Source: an uncultured Collinsella sp. (GTDB lineage: Bacteria > Actinomycetota > Coriobacteriia > Coriobacteriales > Coriobacteriaceae). From it: 39,673 nt of DNA. Every line of letters begins with the position of its first letter. Positions within the stretch are counted from its first letter, which is position 1. Below the pieces are notes generated by a model. That model searched no databases. It was not told the origin of the DNA and saw nothing but the letters and a program-made list of their open reading frames with translations. The stretch covers positions 1-39,673 of the forward strand of contig UQTD01000008.1 of assembly GCA_900543845.1 (NCBI GenBank). The letters are read 5' to 3'. Shown one piece after another: positions 15,440 to 23,272 of the stretch. Position numbers and translations under genes: made by a program.

Positions 15440-17881
15440 CTACCCCAGCGAGCGACTGAGGGAGCCGAGCTCATCGTTGCCCATGGTGCGCCACATTTGG
15501 AAGATGCAGACGCGCGCCAGGAAAAAGAAGCCGTTATCGACCAGCTGCACGGCGGCATCCGCCAGCTGGTTGGTCACGGCGGACACGGGAGGCAGCTCGA
15601 GCCCGGCCTTACGGATGGTCTCAACCGCATCCTCGAACGTCGGCGGCTCATTGACGCCCATCTCGTTCATAAGGCCCTGCATTTCTTCCAGCGCGCTACC
15701 ACCCGACTCCTCGCCGCGCGGCACGAGGCGGTAGCACGCCAACGCGAGCTCGAGCTGGTCGCAGTTCCAATAGGCAAACGCCAGACGATAGAACAGATAA
15801 CCGATTGCGGAACGGTCACTGGCAATGCGCAGGCCGTGGCGCGCCACCTCGATAATCTCGTCAAAGCGCTCCAGGCGCGCCAGCACGTTGATGAGCGCAA
15901 AGTGCGACTGCATGGACGAGCGAGCCAGATCGTAAAGACGACGCACCTCGGGCAATGCCCGTTCAAAATCCTCCTGCTCGGCGTAATAACTGCAGATCTC
16001 GTGCTGGGCAAAGTACAGCGCATCGGGAGCACGCAAAATACGAACGGAGCGGTCTTCCTCCATTACCGGCAGCACCATGCGTACCAGCTGGTTGTCGCAA
16101 AACTGCGTCTGGACCGGACCCGTTGCCAAAAGCTCGGCAACGGCACACTTGGCCTCCAGCTCCTCAACAAGACGGGAGAAGCCCTCAAACGCGCTTGCAC
16201 GGTCAACTTTTGCCTGCTCGCGCAACTCAACGACGCGCGCCACATACGGGTCATCGTCCATCTCCATGACCTCGAGCTCATCAGCCGTATCGGCAAGCAG
16301 CAGGTCGCGCAACGCCGGCGGCAGCGAACGGTGGTCGTCACGCGGGCGAACGTGAACCTCCGCAGGCTCAATCGCATCCGGCGCATCCGACTCATATGCC
16401 TCAAGCATGCGCTTGCACGGCATATCGTCCATATCCATGCTCTCAAGATCCTTGGCGACAGGCACGCAATTGGCCAGATAGGCCGCACGCCCAAAGGAAT
16501 ATGTTGCAATGACGCGCTCGCCCTGCTCGCCGTCGGGAGCCGCAATCTGAACATAGCAGCGCGCAATGCAGGCACCTGCGGCAAAGCAAGCCGCTGCCAG
16601 CGTAAGCGCCACGCGCGCGTCGTGCTCCGCGGCCCAAATCACACGCGCGTTCTCGTCCAACTCGCGCCAGACATCCTCCTGAGCGTCGTATTCACGCTGT
16701 GGCATGGCATCCACGACAGAGTGCCCAAACCGAACGAGCATAATCCCCTCGGCAACGTTTGCCCGATAGGTATAGTCGAGCCGTGTGACCACGTTAAGCG
16801 CCTCGACGATACGCGCGAAGCGGGTACGCACATCCCACTCACCGCCCGGCTGGCAAGCTACCGTTCCGGGTTTGCCCCACGGGTTGTCGCTCGAGGTCGT
16901 ATCGAGCAGTCGGGGAACATCGTTGGTTGTCTTGGCGATATGCCACGCATCAAAGAGCGCGCAGCCCTCAAGGCTCGGCGAGGATGCCGCGGGGACCAAT
17001 CCAGCCCCGATGCGCTCAAGGATGCCGGAGAGGCGGTTGAGACGGCACTCGATGGCAAGCAGCATGTCAATCTCGTCCTGGTCCAGCAGGCTACGATCAA
17101 AATTGAGATAGAACAGCTTTGAGCGGTCGATGCGCGCTAGGCTCATTTCGGACTTGGCAGCAATGGTGCGCAGGCGGGGCAAGTCGATCTCGCTCATAAG
17201 AGCGGCGGCATAGCGCTCGATACCGCTCGGATTCTCGGCATGGTCAACACGGTAAAGCAGCGTCTCGATAGCATCGGGGAGCGGTGCCGTGTCAAAGCCC
17301 AAAAACACCTCGACCGGCTCGGGCAACTTTACGAGTTTGATCTTGTCGACAACGTTTTGCATGTCTACATCGAGACCGTCGACGCCCGTCGTGTTCGCAA
17401 GAGCGCTTTCGGAGTTGGCAAATATCACGTAGCGCAAGAACATCGAGGCCATGAACTCGCCGTAAGGAAGGGCGCGGGTCGAATTCCATGTCTCGTGGTC
17501 GGACTGCTCGCGCATGGGGCCTTCGGGAGAGCCGGCAGTTCGCGCACACGCGCGCATTGCACCGTTAGCTTCCCTCACCATAATCTCGCCAATACTGGAA
17601 TCGGACTCGTGAAGGACCAGCTCCATGTCAGGGTCCTCGGGCAACGGTACTTCCCGAACAGGGCGGTCAACCTTATAAACCTTGCCCGACACGCTCACGT
17701 AGCCCAAGAGCGATATGTGAGTTTTGCCGACGAATTCGACGACATAGCACGACTCTTTGGGGTCCTCGCCAAAGACTTTCCAGACAACACCATATGAGCG
17801 CCCCGCAGGCTGCTCTGGCATCGATGGAAAACGCTTTTTGGGGTCGAGAAACCTGAGCTTGTATGTCGGACGCTCTGCCAC
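15440..17881 (-). CDS. Large protein of unknown function with C-terminal TPR-like helices
   Basis: An 813-residue cytoplasmic-looking protein with no signal peptide. I do not recognise a named family. The first 60 residues form a beta-rich segment (SYGVVWKVFGED, CYVVEFVGKTHISLLGYVSV). Residues about 440-480 are alanine/cysteine-rich helices. The last 200 residues contain repeated helix pairs resembling tetratricopeptide repeats (HEICSYYAEQEDFERALPEVRRLYDLA, YRLAFAYWNCDQLELALACYRLV). The start is GTG with AGGGTGA upstream. It is monocistronic between the ATPase and tRNA-Arg. It may be a lineage-specific protein of Coriobacteriia, which is inference. Confidence 0.7.
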   Translation of the reverse strand: MAERPTYKLRFLDPKKRFPSMPEQPAGRSYGVVWKVFGEDPKESCYVVEFVGKTHISLLGYVSVSGKVYKVDRPVREVPLPEDPDMELVLHESDSSIGEIMVREANGAMRACARTAGSPEGPMREQSDHETWNSTRALPYGEFMASMFLRYVIFANSESALANTTGVDGLDVDMQNVVDKIKLVKLPEPVEVFLGFDTAPLPDAIETLLYRVDHAENPSGIERYAAALMSEIDLPRLRTIAAKSEMSLARIDRSKLFYLNFDRSLLDQDEIDMLLAIECRLNRLSGILERIGAGLVPAASSPSLEGCALFDAWHIAKTTNDVPRLLDTTSSDNPWGKPGTVACQPGGEWDVRTRFARIVEALNVVTRLDYTYRANVAEGIMLVRFGHSVVDAMPQREYDAQEDVWRELDENARVIWAAEHDARVALTLAAACFAAGACIARCYVQIAAPDGEQGERVIATYSFGRAAYLANCVPVAKDLESMDMDDMPCKRMLEAYESDAPDAIEPAEVHVRPRDDHRSLPPALRDLLLADTADELEVMEMDDDPYVARVVELREQAKVDRASAFEGFSRLVEELEAKCAVAELLATGPVQTQFCDNQLVRMVLPVMEEDRSVRILRAPDALYFAQHEICSYYAEQEDFERALPEVRRLYDLARSSMQSHFALINVLARLERFDEIIEVARHGLRIASDRSAIGYLFYRLAFAYWNCDQLELALACYRLVPRGEESGGSALEEMQGLMNEMGVNEPPTFEDAVETIRKAGLELPPVSAVTNQLADAAVQLVDNGFFFLARVCIFQMWRTMGNDELGSLSRSLG

Positions 17882-18027
17882 GAAATATCACCCTGATCAG
17901 TCGTTGAAAGAAGGAGTGGTCGCGGATGGGCCGCGACACCTACTCGGAATCTTACACGAGTCGATAAGAAATAGTCTCCCGCGGACGGCGGCGCACGATT
18001 CCAGTCGAGCTTCTGGTGTCGAATGCC

Positions 18028-18282
18028 GCCATAAAAGAAAAGCCCCCGTTACCGGAGGCTTTCGATTTCAATTGGTGCGGCGTATAGGATTCCGCGCATC
18101 CGCTTCGCGGATCCGCACCGGCTTCGCCCGCCTGCCGGCGCGCTCGCCCGCTCGCTACGGACGCTCCGCGTCCGCTTCACGCTCGCGCCTCGACCGAGGT
18201 TCGAATCCATGCGGTGTTGCCATAAAAGAAAAGCCCCCGTTGCCGGAGGCTTCAAGTTCGATTGGTGCGGCGTATAGGATTC
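18028..18282. repeat. tRNA-Arg-linked duplication with GC-rich hairpin block (element A)
   Basis: Copy 1 (18028-18092) and copy 2 (18219-18282) are near-identical. Each contains AAAAGAAAAGCCCCCGTT, a terminator hairpin for the minus strand, and then the 3' end of tRNA-Arg (CCA, discriminator, acceptor strand, start of T arm) up to GGATTC. Copy 2 belongs to the real tRNA gene. Between them, 18093-18218 is a 126-bp GC-rich block with hairpins ATCCGC-TTC-GCGGAT (18098-18112) and CGGACGC-TCC-GCGTCCG (18058+100 to 18174, i.e. 18158-18174). Its right end carries AGGTTCGAATCC, the T arm of tRNA-Arg in the opposite orientation. The block aligns with the one at 23084-23210. Confidence 0.85.
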
Positions 18283-18339
18283 GAACCTATGACGTTCTGA
18301 TTCGTAGTCAGACCCTCTATCCAGCTGAGGTAACGCCGC
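18263..18339 (-). tRNA. tRNA-Arg (anticodon ACG)
   Basis: A 77-nt gene including an encoded CCA. Acceptor GCGGCGT pairs with ACGCCGC. The anticodon stem TCTGA/TCAGA encloses CTACGAA with ACG, read as inosine-CG after modification. The T arm is ATAGGTTCGAATCCTAT and the discriminator is A. The terminator at about 18232-18250 follows. The 3' third of the gene is duplicated further downstream in element A. Confidence 0.97.
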
Positions 18340-18413
18340 AGCGCAAGACATATAAAACCACTTTAGTTAGTTGGAGTCAAGCACAATCTCAAACTTTTTG
18401 GAGAATATGTTCC

Positions 18414-18791
18414 TCACGCAGCTCCGCATGCGCCAATGTCCCCCATACGATCAATCGGTTTTTCAACTACATCGAACCCAGCACCGAGCTCCCCCAGAAG
18501 CGACCGCACCCGTTGGGCACAGTCGTAGTCAGCAAACGAGATGCTCAGCATTCGGGCCACCTGATTAGAAGTTCCAACACCATAGAAGTGCTCAAGGACA
18601 ACAAGCGCCTCATGCGCCACAAACGTCTCGACCACATGCGGCGACTCCTCATAGCACCATTGCGTCAATGGCCCCTCACTCGTCTGCCGAACCACCAAGC
18701 CACCCATACCCGACGGCTCGCACGTTACCAGCAGGTGCTCCCCGCCCTCATCGCTCTGGAACAAAACAACCCGCTCGTCGAACAGCTCCAT
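18414..18791 (-). CDS. Small protein of unknown function
   Basis: A 125-residue soluble protein starting MELFDERVVLFQSDEGGEHLL. The ATG has AAGGGG six bases upstream, which supports translation. It is acidic and shows no membrane segment. Conserved-looking stretches are EHFYGVGTSNQVARML and a C-terminal LGELGAGFDVVEK. I recognise no family. It is monocistronic, between tRNA-Arg and the serS terminator, transcribed toward the tRNA. Confidence 0.65.
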   Translation of the reverse strand: MELFDERVVLFQSDEGGEHLLVTCEPSGMGGLVVRQTSEGPLTQWCYEESPHVVETFVAHEALVVLEHFYGVGTSNQVARMLSISFADYDCAQRVRSLLGELGAGFDVVEKPIDRMGDIGACGAA

Positions 18792-18910
18792 CACATCCCC
18801 TTTCTCTTGCTCTTAGCTAGCAAAAGCATAGCAGGTAAATGGCTGTATACAGAACGTTTGTTCGTGTGTTTTCTATCGAGCTGTCCGCACGGCATGGTAT
18901 AGCCGTACAC

Positions 18911-18939
18911 AAAAAGGGCGCCCCTAAAAGGAGCGCCCT
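18911..18939 (-). terminator. Rho-independent terminator of serS
   Basis: Stem AGGGCGC (18915-18921) with GCGCCCT (18933-18939). Read on the minus strand it is followed by TTTTTGTG. It lies 24 bases beyond the serS stop. Confidence 0.85.
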
Positions 18940-18962
18940 CGCAAATCGCCTATGCAGCTAGC

Positions 18963-20246
18963 TTACGCGACCGGCTCGATCTTCTCGAGGCCGCCCATGT
19001 AGGGACGCAGAACCTCGGGGATCGTGATGGTGCCGTCGGCGTTCTGGTAGTTCTCCAGAATGGCGGCCATGGTGCGGCCAGCCGGCAGGCCGGAACCGTT
19101 GAGGGTGTGCAGGTAGCGCGAGCCCTTGAAGTTCTCGGGGTCGCGATACTTGATGTTGGCGCGACGGGCCTGGAAATCGCCGCAGTTAGAGCAGGAGCTG
19201 ATCTCTTTGTAGGCGTTGTAGCTCGGCAGCCAGACCTCGATGTCGTAGGTCTGACGGGCAGAGAAGCCCAGGTCGCCGGTGCACAGGCTAATCACGCGAT
19301 ACGGAAGGCCCAGCTGCTGAAGCAGGAACTCGGCCTCGGCGGTCATGCTCTCGAGCTCCTCGTCGGACTCCTCCGGCTTGGCAAACTTGACCATCTCGAC
19401 CTTGTCGAACTCGTGCTGGCGGATGATACCGCGGGTGTCGCGACCAGCGGAGCCGGCCTCCTCGCGGAAGCAGGGGGTGAAGGCGGTGTAGCGGCGCGGC
19501 AGGGTATCAGCATCGAGAACCTCGCCGGCGTGCAGGTTGGTAAGCACGACCTCGGCGGTGGGGATCAGGAAGTTGTCGCCCGAGACGTGATAGGCGTCGT
19601 CCTCGAACTTGGGCAGCTGACCCGTGCCAAACATGGTCTGACGCTTGACGACGATGGGCGGCCACCACTCCTTAAAGCCACGGCTGGTGTGCGTGTCAAG
19701 GAAGAAGTTGATGAGGGCGCGCTCAAGACGGGCGCCGGCGCCACCGAGAACGGTAAAGCGGCTACCGGAGAGCTTGTTGCCGCGCTCGAAATCGAGGATG
19801 TCGAGGTCGGTGCCCAGGTCCCAGTGCGGCTTAAAGTCGAAGTCGAACTCGCGCGGGGTGCCCCAACGACGGCGCTCGATGTTCTCGTCCTCGTCCTTGC
19901 CGTACGGCGTGGCCTCGCAAGGGATGTTGGGAAGGTGAGCCATAAAGTCGTACTGCTCCTGCTCGAGAGCGGTGCGGCGCTCGGCCAGACCGTCAATCTT
20001 CTCGTTGACGGCGCGCACGGCCTCCTTGGCGGCCTCGGCCTCGTCCTTCTTGCCCTCCTTCATCAGGGCGCCGATCTTCTTGGACTCGGCATTACGCGTG
20101 GCCTGGAGCTCCTCGACCTCGGTGATGACGGCACGGCGCTCGTCGTCGAGCTTGAAGAACTTCTCTCGATCCCAAGACGTCTGGCGGTTGGCCATGGCGG
20201 TATCGATGGCATCGGGGTTCTCGCGAACAAACTTGATATCAAGCAT
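18963..20246 (-). CDS. serS: Serine-tRNA ligase
   Basis: A class II aminoacyl-tRNA synthetase that charges tRNA-Ser (and tRNA-Sec where present). The 427-residue protein has the N-terminal long coiled-coil arm (about 30-100, EVEELQATRNAESKKIGALM) that contacts the long extra arm of tRNA-Ser. Motif 2 is CFREEAGSAGRDTRGIIRQHEF, and motif 3 is NGSGLPAGRTMAAILENYQ near the C-terminus. The length matches the 430 of E. coli. I place the start at MLDIKFVRENPD, where GGAGGATC lies upstream. A longer frame begins nine codons earlier without support. No T-box leader is visible in the short upstream region, which is shared with a divergent small gene. Confidence 0.97.
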   Translation of the reverse strand: MLDIKFVRENPDAIDTAMANRQTSWDREKFFKLDDERRAVITEVEELQATRNAESKKIGALMKEGKKDEAEAAKEAVRAVNEKIDGLAERRTALEQEQYDFMAHLPNIPCEATPYGKDEDENIERRRWGTPREFDFDFKPHWDLGTDLDILDFERGNKLSGSRFTVLGGAGARLERALINFFLDTHTSRGFKEWWPPIVVKRQTMFGTGQLPKFEDDAYHVSGDNFLIPTAEVVLTNLHAGEVLDADTLPRRYTAFTPCFREEAGSAGRDTRGIIRQHEFDKVEMVKFAKPEESDEELESMTAEAEFLLQQLGLPYRVISLCTGDLGFSARQTYDIEVWLPSYNAYKEISSCSNCGDFQARRANIKYRDPENFKGSRYLHTLNGSGLPAGRTMAAILENYQNADGTITIPEVLRPYMGGLEKIEPVA

Positions 20247-20357
20247 TAGATCCTCCGGCGATATACATTCCATTTAGGTTGCAACCTTGTACATGTATGG
20301 GCAAGTATATACTTATGAGCGTTTACGACCCAACCCAACTACGCAAGAAGGCACCCA

Positions 20358-20531
20358 ATGGACGCAGTTTTTTCCTTTTTGTTTGGCACCCGCACCGGTT
20401 TTGCCATCCTTTTCGCCGGCGGCATCCTACTGTTTGCGATTCTTGCCTTTGTAATGGAGAAGCGCACCCATAAGATGTATGTCGACCGCGGCCCCAAGGA
20501 CGAGGACGATCAAGACGGCTTCTGGGACTAG
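20358..20531 (+). CDS. Small single-span membrane protein (57 residues)
   Basis: An ATG at 20358 with GAAGG six bases upstream opens a 57-residue frame ending in TAG. It reads MDAVFSFLFGTRTGF, a membrane span (AILFAGGILLFAILAFV), then a basic MEKRTHKMY turn and an acidic tail PKDEDDQDGFWD. The charge pattern predicts the N-terminus outside and the tail in the cytoplasm. It is divergent from serS and followed by a strong terminator, which supports a real transcription unit. Function unknown. Confidence 0.7.
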   Translation: MDAVFSFLFGTRTGFAILFAGGILLFAILAFVMEKRTHKMYVDRGPKDEDDQDGFWD

Positions 20532-20569
20532 CCTGCCAAAAAGAGACAGGCTTATTTTGGTCGGTTTTA
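20531..20569 (+). repeat. Dispersed 3'-end hairpin repeat, plus-strand copy
   Basis: TGCCAAAAAGAGACAGGC then TTATTTTGGTCGGTTTTA. It begins at the stop codon of the 57-residue gene. It is largely identical to the minus-strand copy after proC (20689-20649), so the two face each other about 80 bases apart. Confidence 0.65.
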
Positions 20570-20582
20570 TCTGGACAAACGC

Positions 20583-20626
20583 AAGCGCCCCGCCACTGGA
20601 ATTGATCCAGTTGCGGGGCGCTTTTT
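20583..20626 (+). terminator. Strong rho-independent terminator of the small membrane-protein gene
   Basis: Stem AAGCGCCCCGC (20583-20593) with GCGGGGCGCTT (20613-20623), extended inward by ACTGG/CCAGT after one mismatch, then a run of T to 20626. Confidence 0.85.
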
Positions 20627-20648
20627 GCTCAAGATACAAAACCGCAGG

Positions 20649-20689
20649 AAAAACCTGCCAAAATAAACCTGTCCCTAAATGGCAGGTTT
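20649..20689 (-). terminator. Terminator of proC, copy of the dispersed repeat
   Basis: AAACCTGCCA (20651-20660) pairs with TGGCAGGTTT (20680-20689). On the minus strand the stem is followed by TT(T)CC and begins right at the proC stop codon. The loop holds AGGGACAGGTTTATTTT, shared with the other copies. Confidence 0.7.
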
Positions 20690-21459
20690 TACTGGAGGGT
20701 GGCGTCGATGGCCTTGACCAGGGCGCTGCGCATGCCAGCATCCTCGAGCGCGACGACGCCCTTGATGGTGGCGCCGCCGGGTGAGCATACGGCATCCTTC
20801 ATCGCCGCAGGATGCTGACCAGTCGCAAGCTGCAGCTTTGCCGTGCCCAGCACCATCTGGCTCACAATGCGATAGGCATCGGCGCGCGGGATACCGTGCT
20901 TGACGGCCGCGTCGCCCAAGGCCTCAATCGCCATGGCGACAAATGCCGGGGCGCAACCACCCACGGTGCCACCCACAAACAGCAGGCTCGTGTCGAGCTC
21001 GACGACAGTGCCAAGCTTACCGAGCAGGTCGAGCACCACGGCACGCTGCTCGCCGTTGAGCGTAGAGGACTTCTCGCAGGCGATGACGCCCTCGCCCACC
21101 GAAACCGGCGTGTTGGGCACCGTCGAGATATGCGCGACACCCGGCAGGACCTGCTCCCACTTGACGCTATCCCAAGTCCAGGCGACCGAAAGGACAACCT
21201 TGTCGGCTAGAGCGTCCTTGAGCGGAGCGAAGACCTTCTCGATCATGTATGGCTTGACCGCAGCAACCACGATATCGGATGCAGCGACAACCTCCGCCGC
21301 ATCACGACAGGCAACCATCCCACGCGTCTCACAACGCTCAACCAAGGCGTCGTAGTGGCCCGCGCAGGCGCACATATCGCTCGCAGCCACACCGGCGGCG
21401 ATCCAGCCATCGGCCATAGCGCTCGCCATATTGCCAAAACCGACAAATCCGATCTTCAT
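20689..21459 (-). CDS. proC: Pyrroline-5-carboxylate reductase
   Basis: Catalyses the last step of proline synthesis, NAD(P)H-dependent reduction of pyrroline-5-carboxylate. The 256-residue protein begins with the Rossmann nucleotide motif IGFVGFGNMASAMADGW. It has the VKPYMIEKV segment, the P5CR loop HISTVPNTPVSVGEG, and the C-terminal dimerisation and active-site region GGCAPAFVAMAIEALGDAAVKHG, ending with DAVCSPGGATIKGVVALE, the family signature. Length is close to the usual 260-270. It stands 73 bases downstream of rlmH in the same direction. Confidence 0.96.
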   Translation of the reverse strand: MKIGFVGFGNMASAMADGWIAAGVAASDMCACAGHYDALVERCETRGMVACRDAAEVVAASDIVVAAVKPYMIEKVFAPLKDALADKVVLSVAWTWDSVKWEQVLPGVAHISTVPNTPVSVGEGVIACEKSSTLNGEQRAVVLDLLGKLGTVVELDTSLLFVGGTVGGCAPAFVAMAIEALGDAAVKHGIPRADAYRIVSQMVLGTAKLQLATGQHPAAMKDAVCSPGGATIKGVVALEDAGMRSALVKAIDATLQ

Positions 21460-21532
21460 ATCTCATAGTCCTCTCAGACACGCTCTTCAAAACGAAGGCT
21501 ATTGTCCCACGGCATTGTTTCGTATTGCCGAC

Positions 21533-22003
21533 CTATTTGTGATACGGCTCGCCACGGCTGATCTTGCAGGCGCGGTAAACCTGCTCCAGCAGCACCACGC
21601 GCGCCAGGTTATGCGGCAAGGTAATGCGTCCAAAGCTGAGCATCTCGTCGGCGCGGGCGCGCACGGCATCGTTCACACCGTCCGATCCGCCGATTACAAA
21701 GGCGATGTCGCTGTTGCCTCGCAGCATGAGGTCATCGAGACGGGCCGAAAGCTCCTCGCTCGAGCGCTCTTTGCCCTCAATGGCAAGCAGGATCACATGC
21801 GCTCGAGGCGGCAGGGCTGCAAGAATCGCCGCCCCCTCCTTGTCGCGCGCGGCATCCACGCCGCCCGCCTTAGCCGGGTCGATATCGGCCACCTCGCGGA
21901 TATCCACCTTGGCATAGGCACCTAGGCGCTTGGTGTACTCAGCGCACGCGTCCTTCCAAAAGCGCTCCTTGAGCTTACCGACGCAAACGACGGTGTATTT
22001 CAC
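21533..22003 (-). CDS. rlmH: 23S rRNA (pseudouridine1915-N3)-methyltransferase RlmH
   Basis: Methylates pseudouridine 1915 in helix 69 of 23S rRNA using S-adenosylmethionine, on assembled ribosomes. The 156-residue SPOUT-class protein starts VGKLKERFWKDACAEYTKRL, has LLAIEGKERSSEELSARL, the SAM-binding knot FVIGGSDGVNDAVRARA and the C-terminal LSFGRITLPHNLARVVLLEQVYRACKI with the final HK. The start is GTG with AGGAG ten bases upstream, six bases after the SPFH gene stop, so the two are co-transcribed. Confidence 0.96.
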   Translation of the reverse strand: MKYTVVCVGKLKERFWKDACAEYTKRLGAYAKVDIREVADIDPAKAGGVDAARDKEGAAILAALPPRAHVILLAIEGKERSSEELSARLDDLMLRGNSDIAFVIGGSDGVNDAVRARADEMLSFGRITLPHNLARVVLLEQVYRACKISRGEPYHK

Positions 22004-22009
22004 GCGCGT

Positions 22010-22948
22010 CTACTCCTTCGAATCGTTTTGAACTTCGCCAGCGGTCAGCATCTGCTCGAACATCGAGGCCGACTGCGAGAAATCGCTCGGCAGCACGACC
22101 GTCGAGGTTTTACCCGTGCGAGCGAACTCTGTCATCATCTCGGACCACTGCGTAAACATGAACAGCTGGTTGGCCTCGTCGTTGCCGACGCCCGTCTCCT
22201 GGATAATCTCGAGCGAATCCTTGATGCCCAACGCGATGGCCTTGCGCTGGTTGGCGATGCCCTCGCCCGCCTTTTCCATCGCCTCGGCCTCAGCGGTCGC
22301 CTCGGTGACGCGCTTGATGCGGTCGGCCTCGGCGAGCTCCTGCGCAGCAGCGCGCTTGCGCTGGGCGGCGTTGATGTCGTTCATGGAGTTCTCAACCTCG
22401 GTCGGCAGCGCGATCTTGGTGATGAGTGTCGACACGAGGGTGAAGCCGTAGGCAGCCATCTGCCCGGACACGGTGGCATTGACGTCCTTGGCGATGTCAT
22501 CCTTCTTGGCAAAGACCTCATCGAGCGTGTAGACAGGGATGGAAGAGCGCAGGGCATCGGTGATGAAATCGCGCATCTGGTCGACGGGCTCCTGCAGCAT
22601 GTAGTAGCTCTTGTAGATGCCCGAATCTGCCGGGCCAGCGCCCATGTCATAGCTCACGTGGTACTGAGCAGAGACTTCAAGGCCGATGGTCACGTTGTCC
22701 TGGGTCTTAACGTCGATGCCAAAACCGTTTTTCATGGTGCGCAGACTCACCGTGGCGGCCTTACGGTCGATCACGGGCACCTTCATGTGGAAGCCCGCGT
22801 TGACGATGCGGTTAAACTTGCCCAGACGCTCGATGATCACGGCATGCTGTTGTTCAACGACATAGCAGGCGTTGGGGAGCAGCAGCAACAAAATGATGAT
22901 GGGAAGCAGAAGACTCGTAAGGGCGGCAATGATTCCGGACAACAGCAT
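22010..22948 (-). CDS. SPFH/Band 7 (stomatin-like) membrane protein
   Basis: A 312-residue protein with one N-terminal membrane span (about 5-27, leucine/isoleucine-rich) followed by the SPFH domain: VVEQQHAVIIERLGKFNRIVNAGFHMKVPVID, then KTQDNVTIGLEVSAQYHV. A charged coiled coil rich in Ala/Glu (about 205-250, AAAQELAEADRIKRVTEATAEAEA) serves oligomerisation in the family. Such proteins form large membrane rings and organise membrane domains or partner proteases. The usual NfeD partner is absent here. It is the first gene of an operon with rlmH. Confidence 0.92.
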   Translation of the reverse strand: MLLSGIIAALTSLLLPIIILLLLLPNACYVVEQQHAVIIERLGKFNRIVNAGFHMKVPVIDRKAATVSLRTMKNGFGIDVKTQDNVTIGLEVSAQYHVSYDMGAGPADSGIYKSYYMLQEPVDQMRDFITDALRSSIPVYTLDEVFAKKDDIAKDVNATVSGQMAAYGFTLVSTLITKIALPTEVENSMNDINAAQRKRAAAQELAEADRIKRVTEATAEAEAMEKAGEGIANQRKAIALGIKDSLEIIQETGVGNDEANQLFMFTQWSEMMTEFARTGKTSTVVLPSDFSQSASMFEQMLTAGEVQNDSKE

Positions 22949-23021
22949 GGTCTCTCCTCTGATAGGCTCACGTTGGCACTAGGATACCCGCACGAAGCAG
23001 CCACGTGACATCAACAGGAGG

Positions 23022-23272
23022 CCCATAACAAAAAAGCTCCCATTGCTGGGAGCTCTTTCATTTAATGGTTCGGGCGAAAGGACGTCCGCGTATCCGCTTC
23101 GCGGATCCGCGCCGGCTTCGGCCGCCTGCCGGCGTCCTCGCCAGCTCGCTAAAAACGCTCCGCGTTTTCTTGGCGCTCGCTCCTTCGCAGGTTCAAGTCC
23201 CCGCGATGGGCCCATAACAAAAAAGCCCCCATTACTGGGAGCTCTTTCATTTAATGGTGCGGGCGAAAGGAC
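23022..23272. repeat. tRNA-Leu-linked duplication with GC-rich hairpin block (element B)
   Basis: Copy 1 (23022-23083) and copy 2 (23211-23272) are 62 bp each. Both carry CCCATAACAAAAAAGC, a terminator hairpin for the minus strand, and the 3' end of tRNA-Leu up to AAAGGAC. Copy 1 has one change in the acceptor (GGTTCGGGCG instead of GGTGCGGGCG). The block between them (23084-23210, 127 bp) aligns with the block next to tRNA-Arg. It has the hairpins ATCCGC-TTC-GCGGAT (23092-23106) and AAAACGC-TCC-GCGTTTT (23152-23168). It ends with AGGTTCAAGTCC, the T arm of tRNA-Leu in opposite orientation. Confidence 0.85.

Noticed and set aside
15365..17122. Long plus-strand frame opposite the 813-residue gene
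   Set aside because: The minus-strand frame is longer and has a ribosome-binding site and protein-like composition. The plus frame is arginine/histidine-rich shadow.
18049..18351. Possible protein across element A and tRNA-Arg
   Set aside because: Same reason: it reads through the tRNA gene and the repeat block.
20247..20357. T-box riboswitch before serS
   Set aside because: Only 111 bases separate serS from the divergent small gene, and no T-box motif or antiterminator is visible.
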